Part shown: positions 11,336 to 23,399 of the stretch, piece after piece
How the letters are laid out: the number at the start of each line of letters is the position of its first letter
How positions within the stretch are numbered: position 1 is the first letter of the stretch
Assembly (NCBI RefSeq): GCF_009389715.1
Contig: NC_052392.1
Coordinates: forward strand, 39,227,668 to 39,291,667
Direction of reading: 5' to 3'
Source of the DNA: Phoenix dactylifera
Lineage: Eukaryota > Streptophyta > Magnoliopsida > Arecales > Arecaceae
Length of the DNA stretch: 64,000 nt
The notes under the pieces: model-generated
Databases searched by the model: none
Told to the model about the DNA's origin: nothing
What the model saw: only the letters and a program-made list of their open reading frames with translations
Translations under genes and position numbers: made by a program

Positions 11336-12437
11336 TCTAAGATTGACATGATGGATGCATAGATTTGGGCCCCACGATGGGTATCGCTTCACATTGGGCA
11401 CCGACTAGATATTTAGGAAACTTTATGTCAATAAACTTTAGAAAGTTTTGATTTTAATAAACTTTTTTTTGAGAAATTTTGATGTTATTAGAAAGATTTA
11501 TAATTAGAATTATTTGAGTTATAATAAGGTTAGGAATCACACACTAGAAAAAAAAAAAAAGAAGAAAATGGTTTCACCTGTACTACTTATAAATACTCTA
11601 TTGGAGCTCCTATTGTAATTATCTTTTTCATCAAGTAGTAAAATTCTACCTTGAAAATTATTCTTTCCGTATTCTTCTCTTTACTCTCTCTCTCTCTCTC
11701 TCCCTCTCCTCCTTTTCTTTTGGATTTCTAGGGTTTGTGAGTATGTCGTATCCTTGGAGTAGCCGATGTGAGGATTTGTGTGGGCATATGTTTAGTCCCA
11801 CATCAGTTATTTACTGGGTAGAGCTTGGGTATTTATACAGAATCAAAAAAATCAAAAAATGCCTTTCGGCTAGCCATTTTGGGAGAGGTTCTGGGTTGTT
11901 ACAAATGATATCAGAGTGGACTCGGCCCATAACCTATGTGGACTAGGGGACACTATAACACAGATTCATTATGGCTGACCATAGGCTGATCATAGTGTTT
12001 GTAATTAGATTTAAATGGATTTGAACCCTTAGCCTGACGAGGGCGTCAGGACTTAAATAGAGGGAGTATGTGAGGATCCATGCGGGTGTGTGTTTAGTCT
12101 CACATTGGTTATTTGCTGGATAAATCTTGGGTACTTATACAGGATCAAAGAACCCAAATAATACTTTTTTCGCTAGCCATTTTGGATGAGGTCCTGGGTT
12201 GTTATAGCTGGTCAAGATGGTGATGTAGCCTAGGAAGAGAGGGATCTGATGTGCCTCCTTCTCTGGCAACTGCCCCACCTTCATTGAAGACTTTTCGATG
12301 AATGGATTTCAACGACCGCCTGATTAGACTTTGTCATCTCGCATCGAACATGCTGTAAGGAGATTTCTCCATCGTTGCAATTGGTTTTATCGACGTCCTC
12401 TTCTTTTTTTTTTTTTTATTTTAAAGTCAAGTTCAAT
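11336..12437 (+). repeat. Dispersed repeat, copy B, interrupted by a TRIM
   Basis: Homologue of copy A at 7676-8317, about 3.7 kb away in the same orientation. It shares the cttacTTATAAATACT box near 11585, CTCCTATTGTAAT and the tttatcgacgtcctcttc right end. The homology is split at 11767-12206 by a separate element with its own direct terminal repeats. The two copies differ by many substitutions and small indels, so the duplication or transposition is old. Confidence 0.65.
11767..12206 (+). mobile_element. TRIM (miniature LTR retrotransposon)
   Basis: A 440-base element with direct terminal repeats at 11767-11903 and 12069-12206 (each about 137 bases, starting TGTGAGGAT and ending TTGTTACA or TTGTTATA). 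Directly after the left repeat is TGATATCAGAGTGG, close to the tRNA-Met primer-binding motif TGGTATCAGAG. Directly before the right repeat is a purine tract (AAATAGAGGGAG). The internal region is only ~165 bases and encodes nothing, the hallmark of a TRIM. Flanking gccga/gctgg appear to be a 5-base target duplication with changes. No 5S rRNA-like segment is present in the repeats, so it is not a Cassandra element. Confidence 0.8.
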
Positions 12438-13155
12438 ACCTCCCGGTGTCAATGATGGCGAGCGCGTCGGAGCAACCCTGCACGCTATCGCACGTGCAAA
12501 GAAATTTCTATTCTTTTGTCTGATCCGCAACTAATATGTACCCTTATTGAGGCATCTATCCTCGTCCCAAATGGCAATAATGTCATAAATGAGAGAATGG
12601 AACCCTGTAATGCGCCATGGTTGATGCCAGCGAAGAAATTTCTGCAGAGATCGATAACCATGCATGCAAGATCCAAACTTGGTTGATGCCAGCGTAGAAG
12701 TGAAAAAAAACAAAACAACACTGCAGGAGGAGTTGAAATTTGGAGGAGGAGGACTGGCCTAACTTGGCATCTTCTGGCCAAGCCTTTCCAAACGCTTGCT
12801 ATGACGCGGTCGGTCGGCGTGCAATGAAATCACGAAACCCACTTGCATTGACTGAAATACCCGTGCAGCACGCCGCTAACACCATATTTCAATTATTTTT
12901 CTCTTTGTAAAGCTTAGTATTTTTCTCTTTGTAAAGTTTATGAGAGAGAGAGAGAGAAGGTGTCACATGAAGCAAGGTCTTCTTGGCCGCCAAAATGATC
13001 CAGTCCACGAGATCTACTCGCTTGGCTCCATCAGTCTCCATCCCCCACTTGCTTGGAAATGATAGGAAAAAAAAAAAACTGTCTTTTTAGCAGACGACGA
13101 GGTGGTATCTGCTCACGGAAATAATAACAAATTATTTCTAATGAGAGAGAGAGAG
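12438..13155. other. Gene-free stretch
   Basis: No supported coding exon. Contains a short direct repeat of tggttgatgccagcg(a/t)agaa at about 12617 and 12682, a GA tract near 12940 and another near 13144. Confidence 0.4.
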
Positions 13156-13159
13156 AGAG

Positions 13160-13660
13160 AGAGAAATCCTCTAAGTTGATTAAGCTTTTAAGATAAATGG
13201 TGATTTCAACATGGTATTAGAGAAGAGGTCTTGAGCTCGAACCTTGTCTCGGCACTCTTTAACTCCATTATTAAAAAAATTTATATTTTGAACTCACCTA
13301 TTAAAGAAAAGTCTGGTCCACATATGAGGAAGAGTGTAAGAAAATATAAAATATATAAATAAATCTACTTTATTCTATTATCTTAAGTGGTGTTTTCAAT
13401 ATGATATTAAAATCACCACTTGTCTCAAAAGCTTAAGCTGATAGGATGAGGTATATTTATTTATATATTTTATATTTTCTTATCTCTCTTTCACATGTAG
13501 GCCGGACTTCCCTATAATGGGTGAGGCTAACATGTAAAATTTTTAATAATGGAGTTAAAGAGTGCGGATACGAGATTTGAACTCAAGACCTCTACTCTGA
13601 TATCATGTTAAAATCACCATCTGTCTCAAAAGCTTAAGTTTTTGGGATAGGTGGTGATTT
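13160..13660. repeat. Fold-back (inverted) repeat, ~240-base arms
   Basis: The left arm (about 13160-13380) and the reverse complement of the right arm (about 13430-13660) share, in order: ttaagctttt, ggtgatttcaaca, a GGTATTAGAG/GATATCAGAG box, aggtcttgag, gcactctttaactccatta, and the block taagaaaatataaaatat. The arms meet at a short centre around 13400-13430 that repeats the ggtg...caccac motif. This could be a fold-back transposon or two head-to-head copies of one element. The TATCAGAG word also recalls a retroelement primer site, so an LTR origin for the unit is possible. Confidence 0.6.
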
Positions 13661-14494
13661 CAACAATAACTGTCACAGTTGTCTTTCATCCTACTTCAGA
13701 AAAAATTATAACGGCTCTCTTGAAGGCCTTTAATTTGATTTTTATTTTTTTTAAAAAATAAAGTCCTTGAATCAGTATAAAAAAACTATATATATGCAAA
13801 CATAAATATGAACTAAAATACAGTATCACATAAACATAAAAGTATCCAAAGATAAAATACAAAAAAATTATTAATATGTGCACATTGGACTGCCATATTA
13901 AAAATACCCTTGTATTCTGCTTAATATAAACTTGTCTCACATTGGTTGTTTGGTTTTTTTCTCTACTCCATGGTCTCCAACTACGATTAGGGTTTGCGCT
14001 CTTGGACTATATAATAAACTTAACAAGGCCGACAATGTTGCATGAGAACTGGTAGTGTTAAAACATGGACGAATGAATGCTGAAGTGGGTTGCTGAACTC
14101 TTGCCTCCGAGTTGCCGTTTCCTCCTTGGAACGGAAACAGTCTTGGGGTTTTTGGGTGGTCACCTCTGAACCGAAGAGACAGCTATGGGCCCTCCGGGGA
14201 CCAACAAATCTAAGGAGAATTCAAAGGTGGTTTTACCAGTGACCTCGATCCCAAATCCCATATCTATCTACAGCATTGTCCTTATCACCAACCTGGCTGA
14301 TATGATGCATGCGCCGAAGTCACCGAAATCACTAAATTGGCTTCTTTGATCAAAGCCGTAGATGCATCCCTAGTTGCCTTTTTCTGTAATGAGTTGCTTT
14401 ATGAGCTCAATACATGACATCAACAGTTGATTATCTAGAAGAAAACTAATGCAATCATAGGAATAACATAACACAAATTCTCTGCATTCTCTCC

Positions 14495-14499
<5 letters not shown>

Positions 14500-14548
<49 letters not shown>

Positions 14549-14562
14549 AAAAAAAAAAAAAA
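14500..14562. repeat. Compound (CT)n(CA)n(A)n microsatellite
   Basis: Perfect CT run merging into CA and then poly-A. Confidence 0.9.
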
Positions 14563-15507
14563 TTCAGGATAATTTCTAGACGGCATTAATTCGGTACTTA
14601 ATATGTAAGTCATAAATGTTAATATGTAAATATTTTCATCTTATCTCAAACTTTCTGAATTATGAAACAAACTTGATCTAAACATTGTCCCTCTTGCAAG
14701 TTCATTGAAGCCAAATTGACTGGCATTCGTGATAAAAACATGGATTCTTATGCTATCGACTTGATCCTGTTTACCAGTTCTAAAAGTAGAGGCAAGTCTA
14801 GGCAATTGCTAACATGCAAGATTGTCAGTTTTAGGACCACTGATAGTGTATGCCAACCGATATGCCACGACCAATGGGCTAATCTTAAGGATTTGATGTG
14901 ATACCAAAAATGTCATGCCATCACTCCCCCATAATTTAAAATCTTTAATGGTTCAACTATGGCTTAAGTAGTTCAGTATACAACATCAAAATTACTTTCT
15001 TAGATTAAGGATAATTTTTATTGCTGATGGCTTATATCATCATTATCTCAATGGCACAAACTGTAGCAAACGATGTTGATTGTCGTTTTTTTCTTTTTAA
15101 TCATGTCGACTAGAACCAACTTTACATCCTTTGCTTGTAATGTTTGGCTATCTAGGGTATCAATATAACTAGTTTAAAGAAAAATTAGACCTGAATTAAT
15201 TGGATTCGACCATGGCGATCCATCCTCCTCCTCACATGCGTTGCACCATATTAAGCAGCATTTTGGCATCCAAGTAAGTTAGTTACGTGTGCAAATTAAT
15301 AAGCTTAGAACAAGGCAACGATTGGTCTACAGCCCAAGTTATAAAAAATTCTTTCAAGCTGGTATGTAGCAGATTTTGCTAGAAGCACCAAGTAAGGTTA
15401 ATTTGTGTAGACAATTTTGGGGCCTAAGATTACTATGATATAGGATTTTCAATATTATAAGGAGAATACAGCGAACATAAAAATAACATGCCTGAAAATT
15501 ACTAATT

Positions 15508-15511
<4 letters not shown>

Positions 15512-15561
<50 letters not shown>
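15512..15561. repeat. Compound (TC)n(AT)n microsatellite
   Basis: About fifteen TC units followed by about ten AT units, then TGTATG-rich DNA to 15650. Confidence 0.9.
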
Positions 15562-16001
15562 ATGTATGTATGTGCATATGCATGCATATATGTATTTATG
15601 TATGCATGTATGTATATATGCACATATCTGCTTGTAAATACATGTACATGAACATTCATGCATGTTTTTAGTACACGCAGAGGGAAAACTTATGAGGCAA
15701 AAGATATTTGTCTAGGGATCTCTGCTAAATTTTGTTGTAGAATCTAGTTGCTACACAAAAACAGCTTAATTAAGGTCAAAATTGGCCCGCATTTCATTTA
15801 TCCATATATATGTGTGAAGCCTACGTAGTAATCTAACATGGAATCATGACAAGATCAGACCTGTTATCCTTTCCTGTTCTGTGCTCTGTAATGACTTTGA
15901 TCAAAACGAAATAGAGATGCATTGTATGGATGCAAGCATTTAGATTATGGCGCAATTTTAGAATGTTTGGATTCCCCCTCCCAACTTCTCCCCCTTCCCC
16001 T

Positions 16002-16027
16002 CCCCCCCCCCCCCCCCCCCCCCCCCC
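16002..16027. repeat. 26-base poly-C run
   Basis: Uninterrupted C26 preceded by a C-rich tract. Such a run is prone to length error in sequencing. Confidence 0.85.
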
Positions 16028-18718
16028 AACTCTTTTCTCTTTCATATAAGTTTGGGAATATAACCCCTTCTAATTCAATCTAGAAAATGAAACGAATACA
16101 GAAGCAAACGGGCCAGAAGGAGCCTTCCCAAACGAAACAAAGAGGAAGTCAAAGTCAGAGTCATGAGCGCAAGTTTTGGACTATACCATATTATAAGAAC
16201 CAAATTAATATAGAAAATCAAGGAACCATGCCAAAGAGAAGAATTAAACTTCGTATGAAGACTAAAACATGGATGTGATTATCAAAAGACAAATGAAGCC
16301 ATGAGAGAAGACTAGAAAATCCTAAGGCTAGCTGCCACAAGATGTAGCCCTCAATGGAAATGAATGGCGAAAAAGTGTCCCTATGCCGCCCCCATATGAC
16401 TCGATTTCGATTATGTCCAAGTCAAGAATTTCAAAGAGTTTGACATGCTTAATGGGTCATATATGACTTTTGGGATTTCTCGCCTATCAAAAGAACTGTT
16501 TAATACGAATGCAGCTGAGGCAATAATAGTTTTTTTTTTCCTTTTTTCTTTCTTTTTATTTTTATTTTTTGAGGAAACATACGCATATAGATGTACAAAA
16601 AAAAATTGAAGTATGTAGTTTGTAAACATTATACATGGATGATAGTCAAGATAGTAATTTGCAAGAATGAAATTATATTAAAAACCAAAGGTAATGAAGT
16701 TTAATCCAACAGTCAACATGCATGATATCAATTGTGTACTCCATTGCACCTAAAAAAATAAAAAAAGAAAAATAAAGAACAAGCCATGACTGTATCCTCA
16801 TGCACTGTCATTACCTGCAGTTGTTAAAATTCTACTAAACAAGACTTATGTGAAACTGGCCATGACACCTAACTCTTGAAATTTGTTGGATGCAGTCATT
16901 TGTATGCATGTTGATACCAAAGTCTACACGAGATCTTGGGTTGTTTAACATATTGAAGGCGGCATATTTATGTTATAATGAAGTTGGCCTAAATAATGTA
17001 TTTTAACTATCGTCTGCCGATCTAGTAACGTCTGAGATCATTGTTAGGCATGAGCTTAGGGCATGAGCTTAGCCAACCATCAAATATTTTGAACCAGTTA
17101 TTTATTGTTTTCTTCATTTATTTCACATAGACATTTCCCATGTCTTTTAATGAATAAAGAAACAGGAAAATATTTATATGCTTAGAAATCTCAATAATCA
17201 CAAGTTATCTTGACATATAGGTTGCTGAGAGTCTTGTTGAAAAGAGACTTCTCCGGGGTCTACTCGAAAATTTCGCGCAGAACTTGTCTTCTAGCATCAT
17301 CCTTAGAGTTTATCACCTCTTCTAGTTAAGACTAGGTCTCTTTCATTGAAATATTATATGGCGAGTTGATGCACATCCAATAGTAATTAAGATGTAGAAG
17401 ATCCTTGTGGAATTTCTCTTGCTTCTACCAGTTTCTACAAGCAATAGAAAAATAATATGGTCGGAGCTAAGATAACTGTTCTTCCTCAAGGATGGACTGT
17501 TCGCATGAGAAGAGAAAGAGGAGGATGTAAAAGTTGTGAGGGTTCCATGCATGGGGATGGTTTGGAGCGTCCCATGATCTCCGATGGGAATCATTTACAT
17601 TCGTGTCAGCATCCCAGAAGGGTTAGCCATGAAGAGATAGAGGACTGATGGATGCATGAGTGGTGGAGAGAGGGCTGGAAGGGCCATGAGGGGTCCCTCG
17701 TTCCCAACTTGTGAGGGGTCCATTTAATGCAAAAAGGTCCTTAATTGGGGCTTCCCGTCCATCGGCTCATATAACCGTCGGCCAAGGGCTTCTTCTAATA
17801 ATATATGTTTATATCATATAATGCTGCTAATTGGATCGCCATAATATATGGCTAATATAGGAACTATTTTATAAACTTTATTTTATCACATTCCTTCTAT
17901 TTTTTTTTTTATATTTTATTTTTTAATTCACACGGATGCATTGTTTTAAATGAGTACAAATAAAATCTAAACTTCATCAAAAAAATCTATGCATCAAGAT
18001 GAATGTAGGTACTTTAAAATCTATGTATTATGAGATCCAACAGTAGATACTGTGGAAGACGACCAGCTAGCCCGAACCCATAAAAGAGAGAGAAGGATAG
18101 AGAAAAGGGTTTGCTCAGAAGGTCATCTTTGAGAGGACCCACAGAAAGGGGTCACGGGGTTCACTTGATTCCACAGTTCTCGTACCCTAGGCTGCAGTAG
18201 AAATTAGGCTTCATCTCAGCTCGTCACCTGAACATTCCAACTAAACTCTGACAGGTGTCAGTCATTTGAGCATCTTGCATGGCATTCCGACGCAAGGCAT
18301 CTTACAAGGGATCACAGAGTCCATGTGGAGGGAACATGAAGGAATGCATGCATGTATGGGAGTCGGACTTTTGGAAAGTAGCGAGGGAGGGAAAGACTAC
18401 AGTGAACCGAAAACTAGAATTTATTAGGGAGTCAACAGAGTAACAAGAGTAGTCCGAGTAGAGAACCGTGCTCCATTTTTAACATAAAAGAGAGGAAATA
18501 AAATAATAATAATAGAAAAAAAGAACTGGCAGAAAACATGCCAAGGAGGAGAGAGGAGGGGTGGAAACCAAAGTAGATGAGAGGACCAATCACCAGTTAA
18601 GAGGCTACCGCCAACATTTCCTCTTATTATGAGGTCTCTTTCTCGTCCTTAACTCCTCCATGCACCCCTCCCTTCATGTAGGCCCACCCCAAGCTTTGAG
18701 AGCCTTATTTAACCCCTC

Positions 18719-18725
18719 TATATAT
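18719..18725 (+). promoter_or_regulatory. Likely TATA box of the NAC gene
   Basis: TATATAT about 275 bases upstream of the chosen NAC start codon, within a run that switches from C-rich to T-rich. Placement predicts a 5' UTR of about 240 bases. Confidence 0.4.
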
Positions 18726-18994
18726 CCTTTCTGCTCCACTCCCTGGTGTTGTATAGAAAGTAGATTAATGGAGGGTAAGATAGAGCAATCATAGTGGTAG
18801 TGGTGGCAGTCTAGTAGTAATCACAATTAATACACGTATCGATCTTTATCTTAGTATTGTGCAAGTTTAACAACAACTCTTATCTTGCCCACCACTTGCA
18901 CCGCTCCAACAGGAAGAAACCACTAATTGGACAGAAGTATTTAAAGGGTAGGAGAGAGGGTGAAGGGTGTGATGATTCCAGAGCGCACCAGTTT

Positions 18995-21429
18995 ATGGCA
19001 ATTATAGCAGCCATGAGTGCAGGCGACGGCAAGGATGATCACGAGCATGACCTTGTAATGCCCGGCTTTCGCTTCCACCCCACCGAGGAGGAGCTCATCG
19101 AGTTCCTACCTCAGGCGCAAGGTTGAGGGCAAACGCTTCAACGTCGAGCTGATAACCTTCCTCGATCTCTACCGCTACGACCCATGGGAGCTTCCTGGTT
19201 TGCCACTCCGCTTCCTTTTCCCCTTTAGAATGATCTCTTCCATCTTCCCTTCAATTGTTTTGTCCTTGTATCTTTTTTGTTGATTTTTGATGTGTGGCGG
19301 ACACAACTTTGAAAATTGGTTATTCATATATATTAAACCTTTAGTTTATGAATCCTCTCTTTGTTTTCTTGTGGATAATATGAATTTGATGACAGCATTG
19401 GCTGCAATTGGGGAGAAGGAATGGTTCTTTTATGTCCCCAGAGACCGGAAGTACAGAAATGGCGATCGGCCCAATCGGGTGACGACGTCGGGCTACTGGA
19501 AGGCTACTGGAGCCGACAGGATGATCAGAGCTGAGAATCATCGGTCGATTGGATTGAAGAAGACACTTGTTTTCTACTCTGGGAAGGCTCCAAAAGGCAT
19601 CCGAACTAGCTGGATCATGAACGAATACCGTTTGCCACACAACGAGATAGATCGGTATCAGAAGGTAAACTTGAGAAAGTTAGGTCTTCAAAAGTATTAG
19701 CAGTTCCCAAGTCTTGTAAGGTAGGAGGTAGAGGTGAGGAGGAATGAACGAAACTTCTGATTTTCTGGTTATCTGGAACACTGGAGAGGCATGGTACTTT
19801 AAGATTTCTCTTCGTTCATTTCTGAAAAAAAAAAGAAAAAAAGAAAAGAAAAAGAAGTTCTTCCTCCTATTGTTCCTTTTATATATAATCTTCCATCAAA
19901 CTTAAAAATGTGCAGCATTTAACTTGTAGTCCCAAAAATTCTGTTGAGGTTGGACATGAACCGCTGACGGCAAGTTAGGGTTTCCAAATATTTTTCTCCA
20001 AGTTTATTTTGTTGTTGTTCTTTGTTTGACAGAAATCCTTTGGTTTTGTGACGGAGGGTTTCCTCCTCGTCTTGCTGCCCAACTAACCTGGACCTGTTGC
20101 TTAAATTGTCGCAATATACTTATCGAAGCAATAGTTAAATAAAATAAAAAGGCTCCCTTCGGAGCTGCAGGATCCTCTTTCCACTTTGTTATCCTTTTTT
20201 CTTGAGTTAGCTTTTCATATCCGATGTTTGCTTTTAGGGCAGAGAGAAGAATTAGGCTTAATAAGAAACAGAAAGAAGGAGAAGGAGAAGGAGAAGACAA
20301 GGCCTTGCCGAATTTCTTCTTCTCCTTCGTAAGTTTCTTATAATCAGCCTTCTCTAAGTAAGAAGGCTTGTATTTCATAAAAGCCGCTATTTCTGCAAAG
20401 TATGCATTTTGTTTTAGATTTTTCTGTTGCTCTTTGTGAACCAAGTTTTATTTCAATTTTTTTTTTTCTCCTCCGCCTCCTTTGTCTATCCCGTTCTTCC
20501 TCTTATTCCCTTCTTCTTCTCTCCTCCTCCTGCTCTTCTACTTCTTCTACTTCAACTTCTCTTCCTCCTCCTCCTATTCTTGTCCTCTTCCTCCTCCTCG
20601 TCCTTTTCTTCTTCTAGTGCTGCTAGCTGCTGCTGTAACTACCTCGAGTTGAGCTCTTCTTCCTCCTCCTCCTCCTTCTTCTACTTTAACATCTGCAGTT
20701 TCGTTTTATGCGTTAAGCTTCGTTTTGTAACAAAGCCTCATGCTCTCCCTCGTCCTCTTTCTGCTTTTCTTTCGGATACTTCTTCCTCTTCTGTTGTGGA
20801 GTTCTGATTGGAATTTCTTTTGCAGGCCGAAATCTCGCTCTGCCGGGTCTATAAAAGAGCTGGGGTCGATGACCACTGTCAACCCCCGGGCGTGCTCTCT
20901 TCTAAGGCCTCCTCATCCAGAGGGACCGGACCAGATAAGAAAAACAGTTCATCCCATCAACCACCACCAAGCTTCCAAACGTTTGCAGGAAACTTCTCAT
21001 CGCCAATGATGGAGAAGGCACACAAAATGGGAGGTGGAAGCAACGCCCACATGTCGGCACAGGTGTTGCACAAACCTACTCTCTATGGATCAACAGCCTC
21101 AGTAGCTTCATTGAGCTCAACTACGTCCACTGAAGAAGATGGTACTACAATTCATCCGAAGAATATGAACGCTTTAATCCCAACATGTCCCCTCCTCACT
21201 TCTGCTACTTCCTCCATCGTCAGTCCTACGATGGACGAGCTCAATAGGTTAGTAGGTTGCAACCAAAACTACATGAACCAACAACCCAACCAATTCCTCC
21301 CATTGCCACCGCAACCCCAGTTGCTTCCTTTCAGTACACTGCCCGTTCCATTCCCAACCATTTCAGACAAGCTCTGGGAGTGGAATCCCCTCCATGAGGT
21401 TGGTAGGGATTACACTAGTTTTCAAGTGA
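18995..21429 (+). CDS. NAC035: NAC transcription factor, NAC035/LOV1-like, two frame breaks
   Basis: Three exons: 18995-19197, 19396-19664 and 20826 to about 21429. The NAC domain carries the family blocks in order: [16 protein letters not shown], then (after a frame break) [81 protein letters not shown] and ISLCRVYKR. The extended [11 protein letters not shown] and the variable tail ending in WNPL..GRDYTSF fit the NAC035/LOV1 branch, nuclear DNA-binding regulators of flowering and cold response. An extra C at 19105-19106 breaks exon 1; removing it makes exons 1 plus 2 exactly 471 bases and restores phase to exon 3. An extra T at about 21419-21422 replaces an expected ...FK stop at 21427-21429 by an extension to 21464. 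The start at 18995 (MAI) is favoured over 19013 because related proteins begin MAI. About 357 aa after correction. Confidence 0.85.
19665..20825 (+). other. NAC intron 2 with long pyrimidine-rich tract
   Basis: Donor GTAAAC at 19665 and acceptor TGCAG at 20821-20825. About 20450-20700 is a near-continuous CTT/CCT tract on the + strand that creates spurious Leu/Ser-rich open frames. Confidence 0.75.
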
Positions 21430-21966
21430 TCGATGGCATGCTCGTGTACTTATATGTGCTCTGATCCATTGTCCCCTCCATATCTTTCTTCTCTTTTCCA
21501 ACATATGGAGACTGCTGAAGTATGTAACTGTGGGTGAAAACTTATTGTAGATTAAGCTTGTAGTTCCACTAAGTTTCTATCAGTTTTCATGGCTATTGTT
21601 ATCATGTGTTGAGTCTTATTCTTCTTGGATATACTCCAAATCTATGTTATAATTTTGGGATGATAATAAGGAAGAAGGGACTTTCTTTTGATCTTATAAT
21701 TCCATTATTTGACTTCTGGACATAAAATAATGATGCCATGCTTGGTTGAAGACTTGCAGAGAGAGCTGTCTGCAGGGAGTTCAAAAATGGAATGCTTGTA
21801 CCATGCAGGCATGTGATTGCAGCATTGTCTTTCTTCGGGTGGTAGGACTGATCAAACTCAAGCAGGCATTCCGTTAGTCTGCTTGTGGCTGAAGTACCAT
21901 GGAGGATGATAGAAGTTTTAGCTAGGGCCGAGAAGTGGATCTTATCACTGAAATTTTAAACCTCTC

Positions 21967-21972
<6 letters not shown>

Positions 21973-22058
<86 letters not shown>
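21973..22058. repeat. (AT)43 microsatellite
   Basis: Perfect AT dinucleotide run of 86 bases, about 540 bases downstream of the NAC stop. Confidence 0.95.
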
Positions 22059-22061
<3 letters not shown>

Positions 22062-23040
22062 CTCATCAATGAATTTAGGGCATTTTTATCATCTTCTAGG
22101 GTCTCTTTTGGTTCGGCATGTATTTCCTACTTTGGAAGTATTTCAGATCGGTAGCTATGAAAGGAGATTATTATCAGTGGAGGTTGCAGCCTACGTAGGT
22201 ATACTCTTGCACTCCATATCACTTTCTCTCCGATGGATTAAAATGTCCGAGATGTGGGCATTTTACCATCTTCTAGAGGTTAAACTTTCTTTCCTTTGTA
22301 TGTGCATTCTAATCTGGAAGACATTTAATTTAGAGATATGGCATTTTATCATCTTCTAGGATCTCTCACTGTTTGGCATGTACTTCTGGTCTGGTTAGTA
22401 TCTCATATTGGTAGTCAAGAGAGAAGGTTACAACATATGTAGATCTAGCATCGCTTCTCACTTAGTTCGCTATCTCACCGATGAATTAAAATATCCGAGG
22501 TGCAGACATTTTATCATCTTCCAGAGCTTAAATTAACTTTCTTCATCTTGGATGTGTCTTCTAATCTGGAAGACATTTTAGGTTAGCAATCAAGAAAGGA
22601 GGTTAAATAGGCTATGTTGGTGAGCTATCTTTGAAGCTACTCTCGAACTCCTTTCATTTGTTCTTGCCAATTAACTTAGTTGAAATGACTTGGGATAATA
22701 GCACCTGACCATCTTCTGAAGTCCTTTTTTTACTTGGGTATCGTTTTCTTTTTTGAGCAGTCTTCTAGAATTGTAGTCTTGAGAGGAGTCTGGAGCCTAT
22801 ATAGAGATGCATGCTCATATTTTTGGACAGTTATAGTTGAAAGCTAGCATTGACACTTTATTTCACTTACATGTTCTCACCAATAAGCTTAATATGTCTC
22901 TAGTCGGCATTAATCTTCTAGAGCTTTTACTTGTTTTGGTTCCAGATGTCTTGCTAAGCTTGGGCAATCTCTTAGGTTACTAGCCATGATAGGGGTTTGA
23001 AACTAGATAGATCTGAGCTGCAATCATGTTCTTGCGCATG
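22059..23040 (+). repeat. Diverged tandem repeat, about five units of 180-260 bases
   Basis: Two anchor motifs recur in alternation. The first, (c/t)catcttct(a/g)gag or close variants, is near 22090, 22267, 22347, 22510, 22700 and 22908. The second, gtag(c/t)(a/c)a(t/a)ga(a/g)aggag.t, is near 22153, 22412, 22588, 22773 and 22981. Linking text such as caccgatgaattaaaatgtccgag also repeats. Units vary in length and identity, so this is an old array. No coding function is apparent. Confidence 0.6.
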
Positions 23041-23156
23041 CCTAAGAAGTGTACAAACATTGCGATCTAGTCCAAGTTCTCGGTCGGAGAATGCATGAGC
23101 TGTCTGTGTGCCCTAAAGGTAAGAGTTGGATGTGGAGATTTTGTAAGCACCTCTCC

Positions 23157-23395
23157 CAACTCCACTGCTGGCCTTTGGCTCACTACATATATTTTATCAA
23201 GCAACTTGGAGTGTCTTAATCTGAAATGAATATGCCATGACAAAAATGTGTGCATTAGGGGTGATGACTTTACCACTACCAACTCCACTTCTAGCCTTAG
23301 GCTCCCTATATATATTCTATCATGCAACTTGTAGTGTCTTAATCTGAAATATGCCATGACATAAATGTGTGGATTAGTGGTAATGACTTTTAAAC
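23157..23395 (+). repeat. Two-copy tandem duplication, 123-base period
   Basis: aactccact(g/t)ct(g/a)gcctt begins at 23158 and again at 23281. Both copies continue through atat(t)ttat..gcaactt and agtgtcttaatctgaaat to gtgatgactt/gtaatgactt. The copies are about 85 percent alike by eye. Confidence 0.8.
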
Positions 23396-23399
23396 ATAT

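Larger units (their letters stand above)
13661..18700. other. Gene-free DNA with several microsatellites
   Basis: No coding exon could be supported over about 5 kb. The longer open frames are explained by microsatellites or AT-rich DNA. Near 13935-14020 a TCTCACATTGGTTGTTTGG stretch followed by a TATATAA box resembles the TRIM repeats and may be an eroded retroelement end. Confidence 0.45.

Noticed and set aside
11767..12206. Cassandra-type TRIM
   Set aside because: No 5S rRNA-like segment in the terminal repeats.
15833..16045. Gly-rich 70-codon frame
   Set aside because: Created by the poly-C run.
20402..20807. Ser/Leu/Phe-rich open frames
   Set aside because: They are translations of the pyrimidine tract in NAC intron 2.
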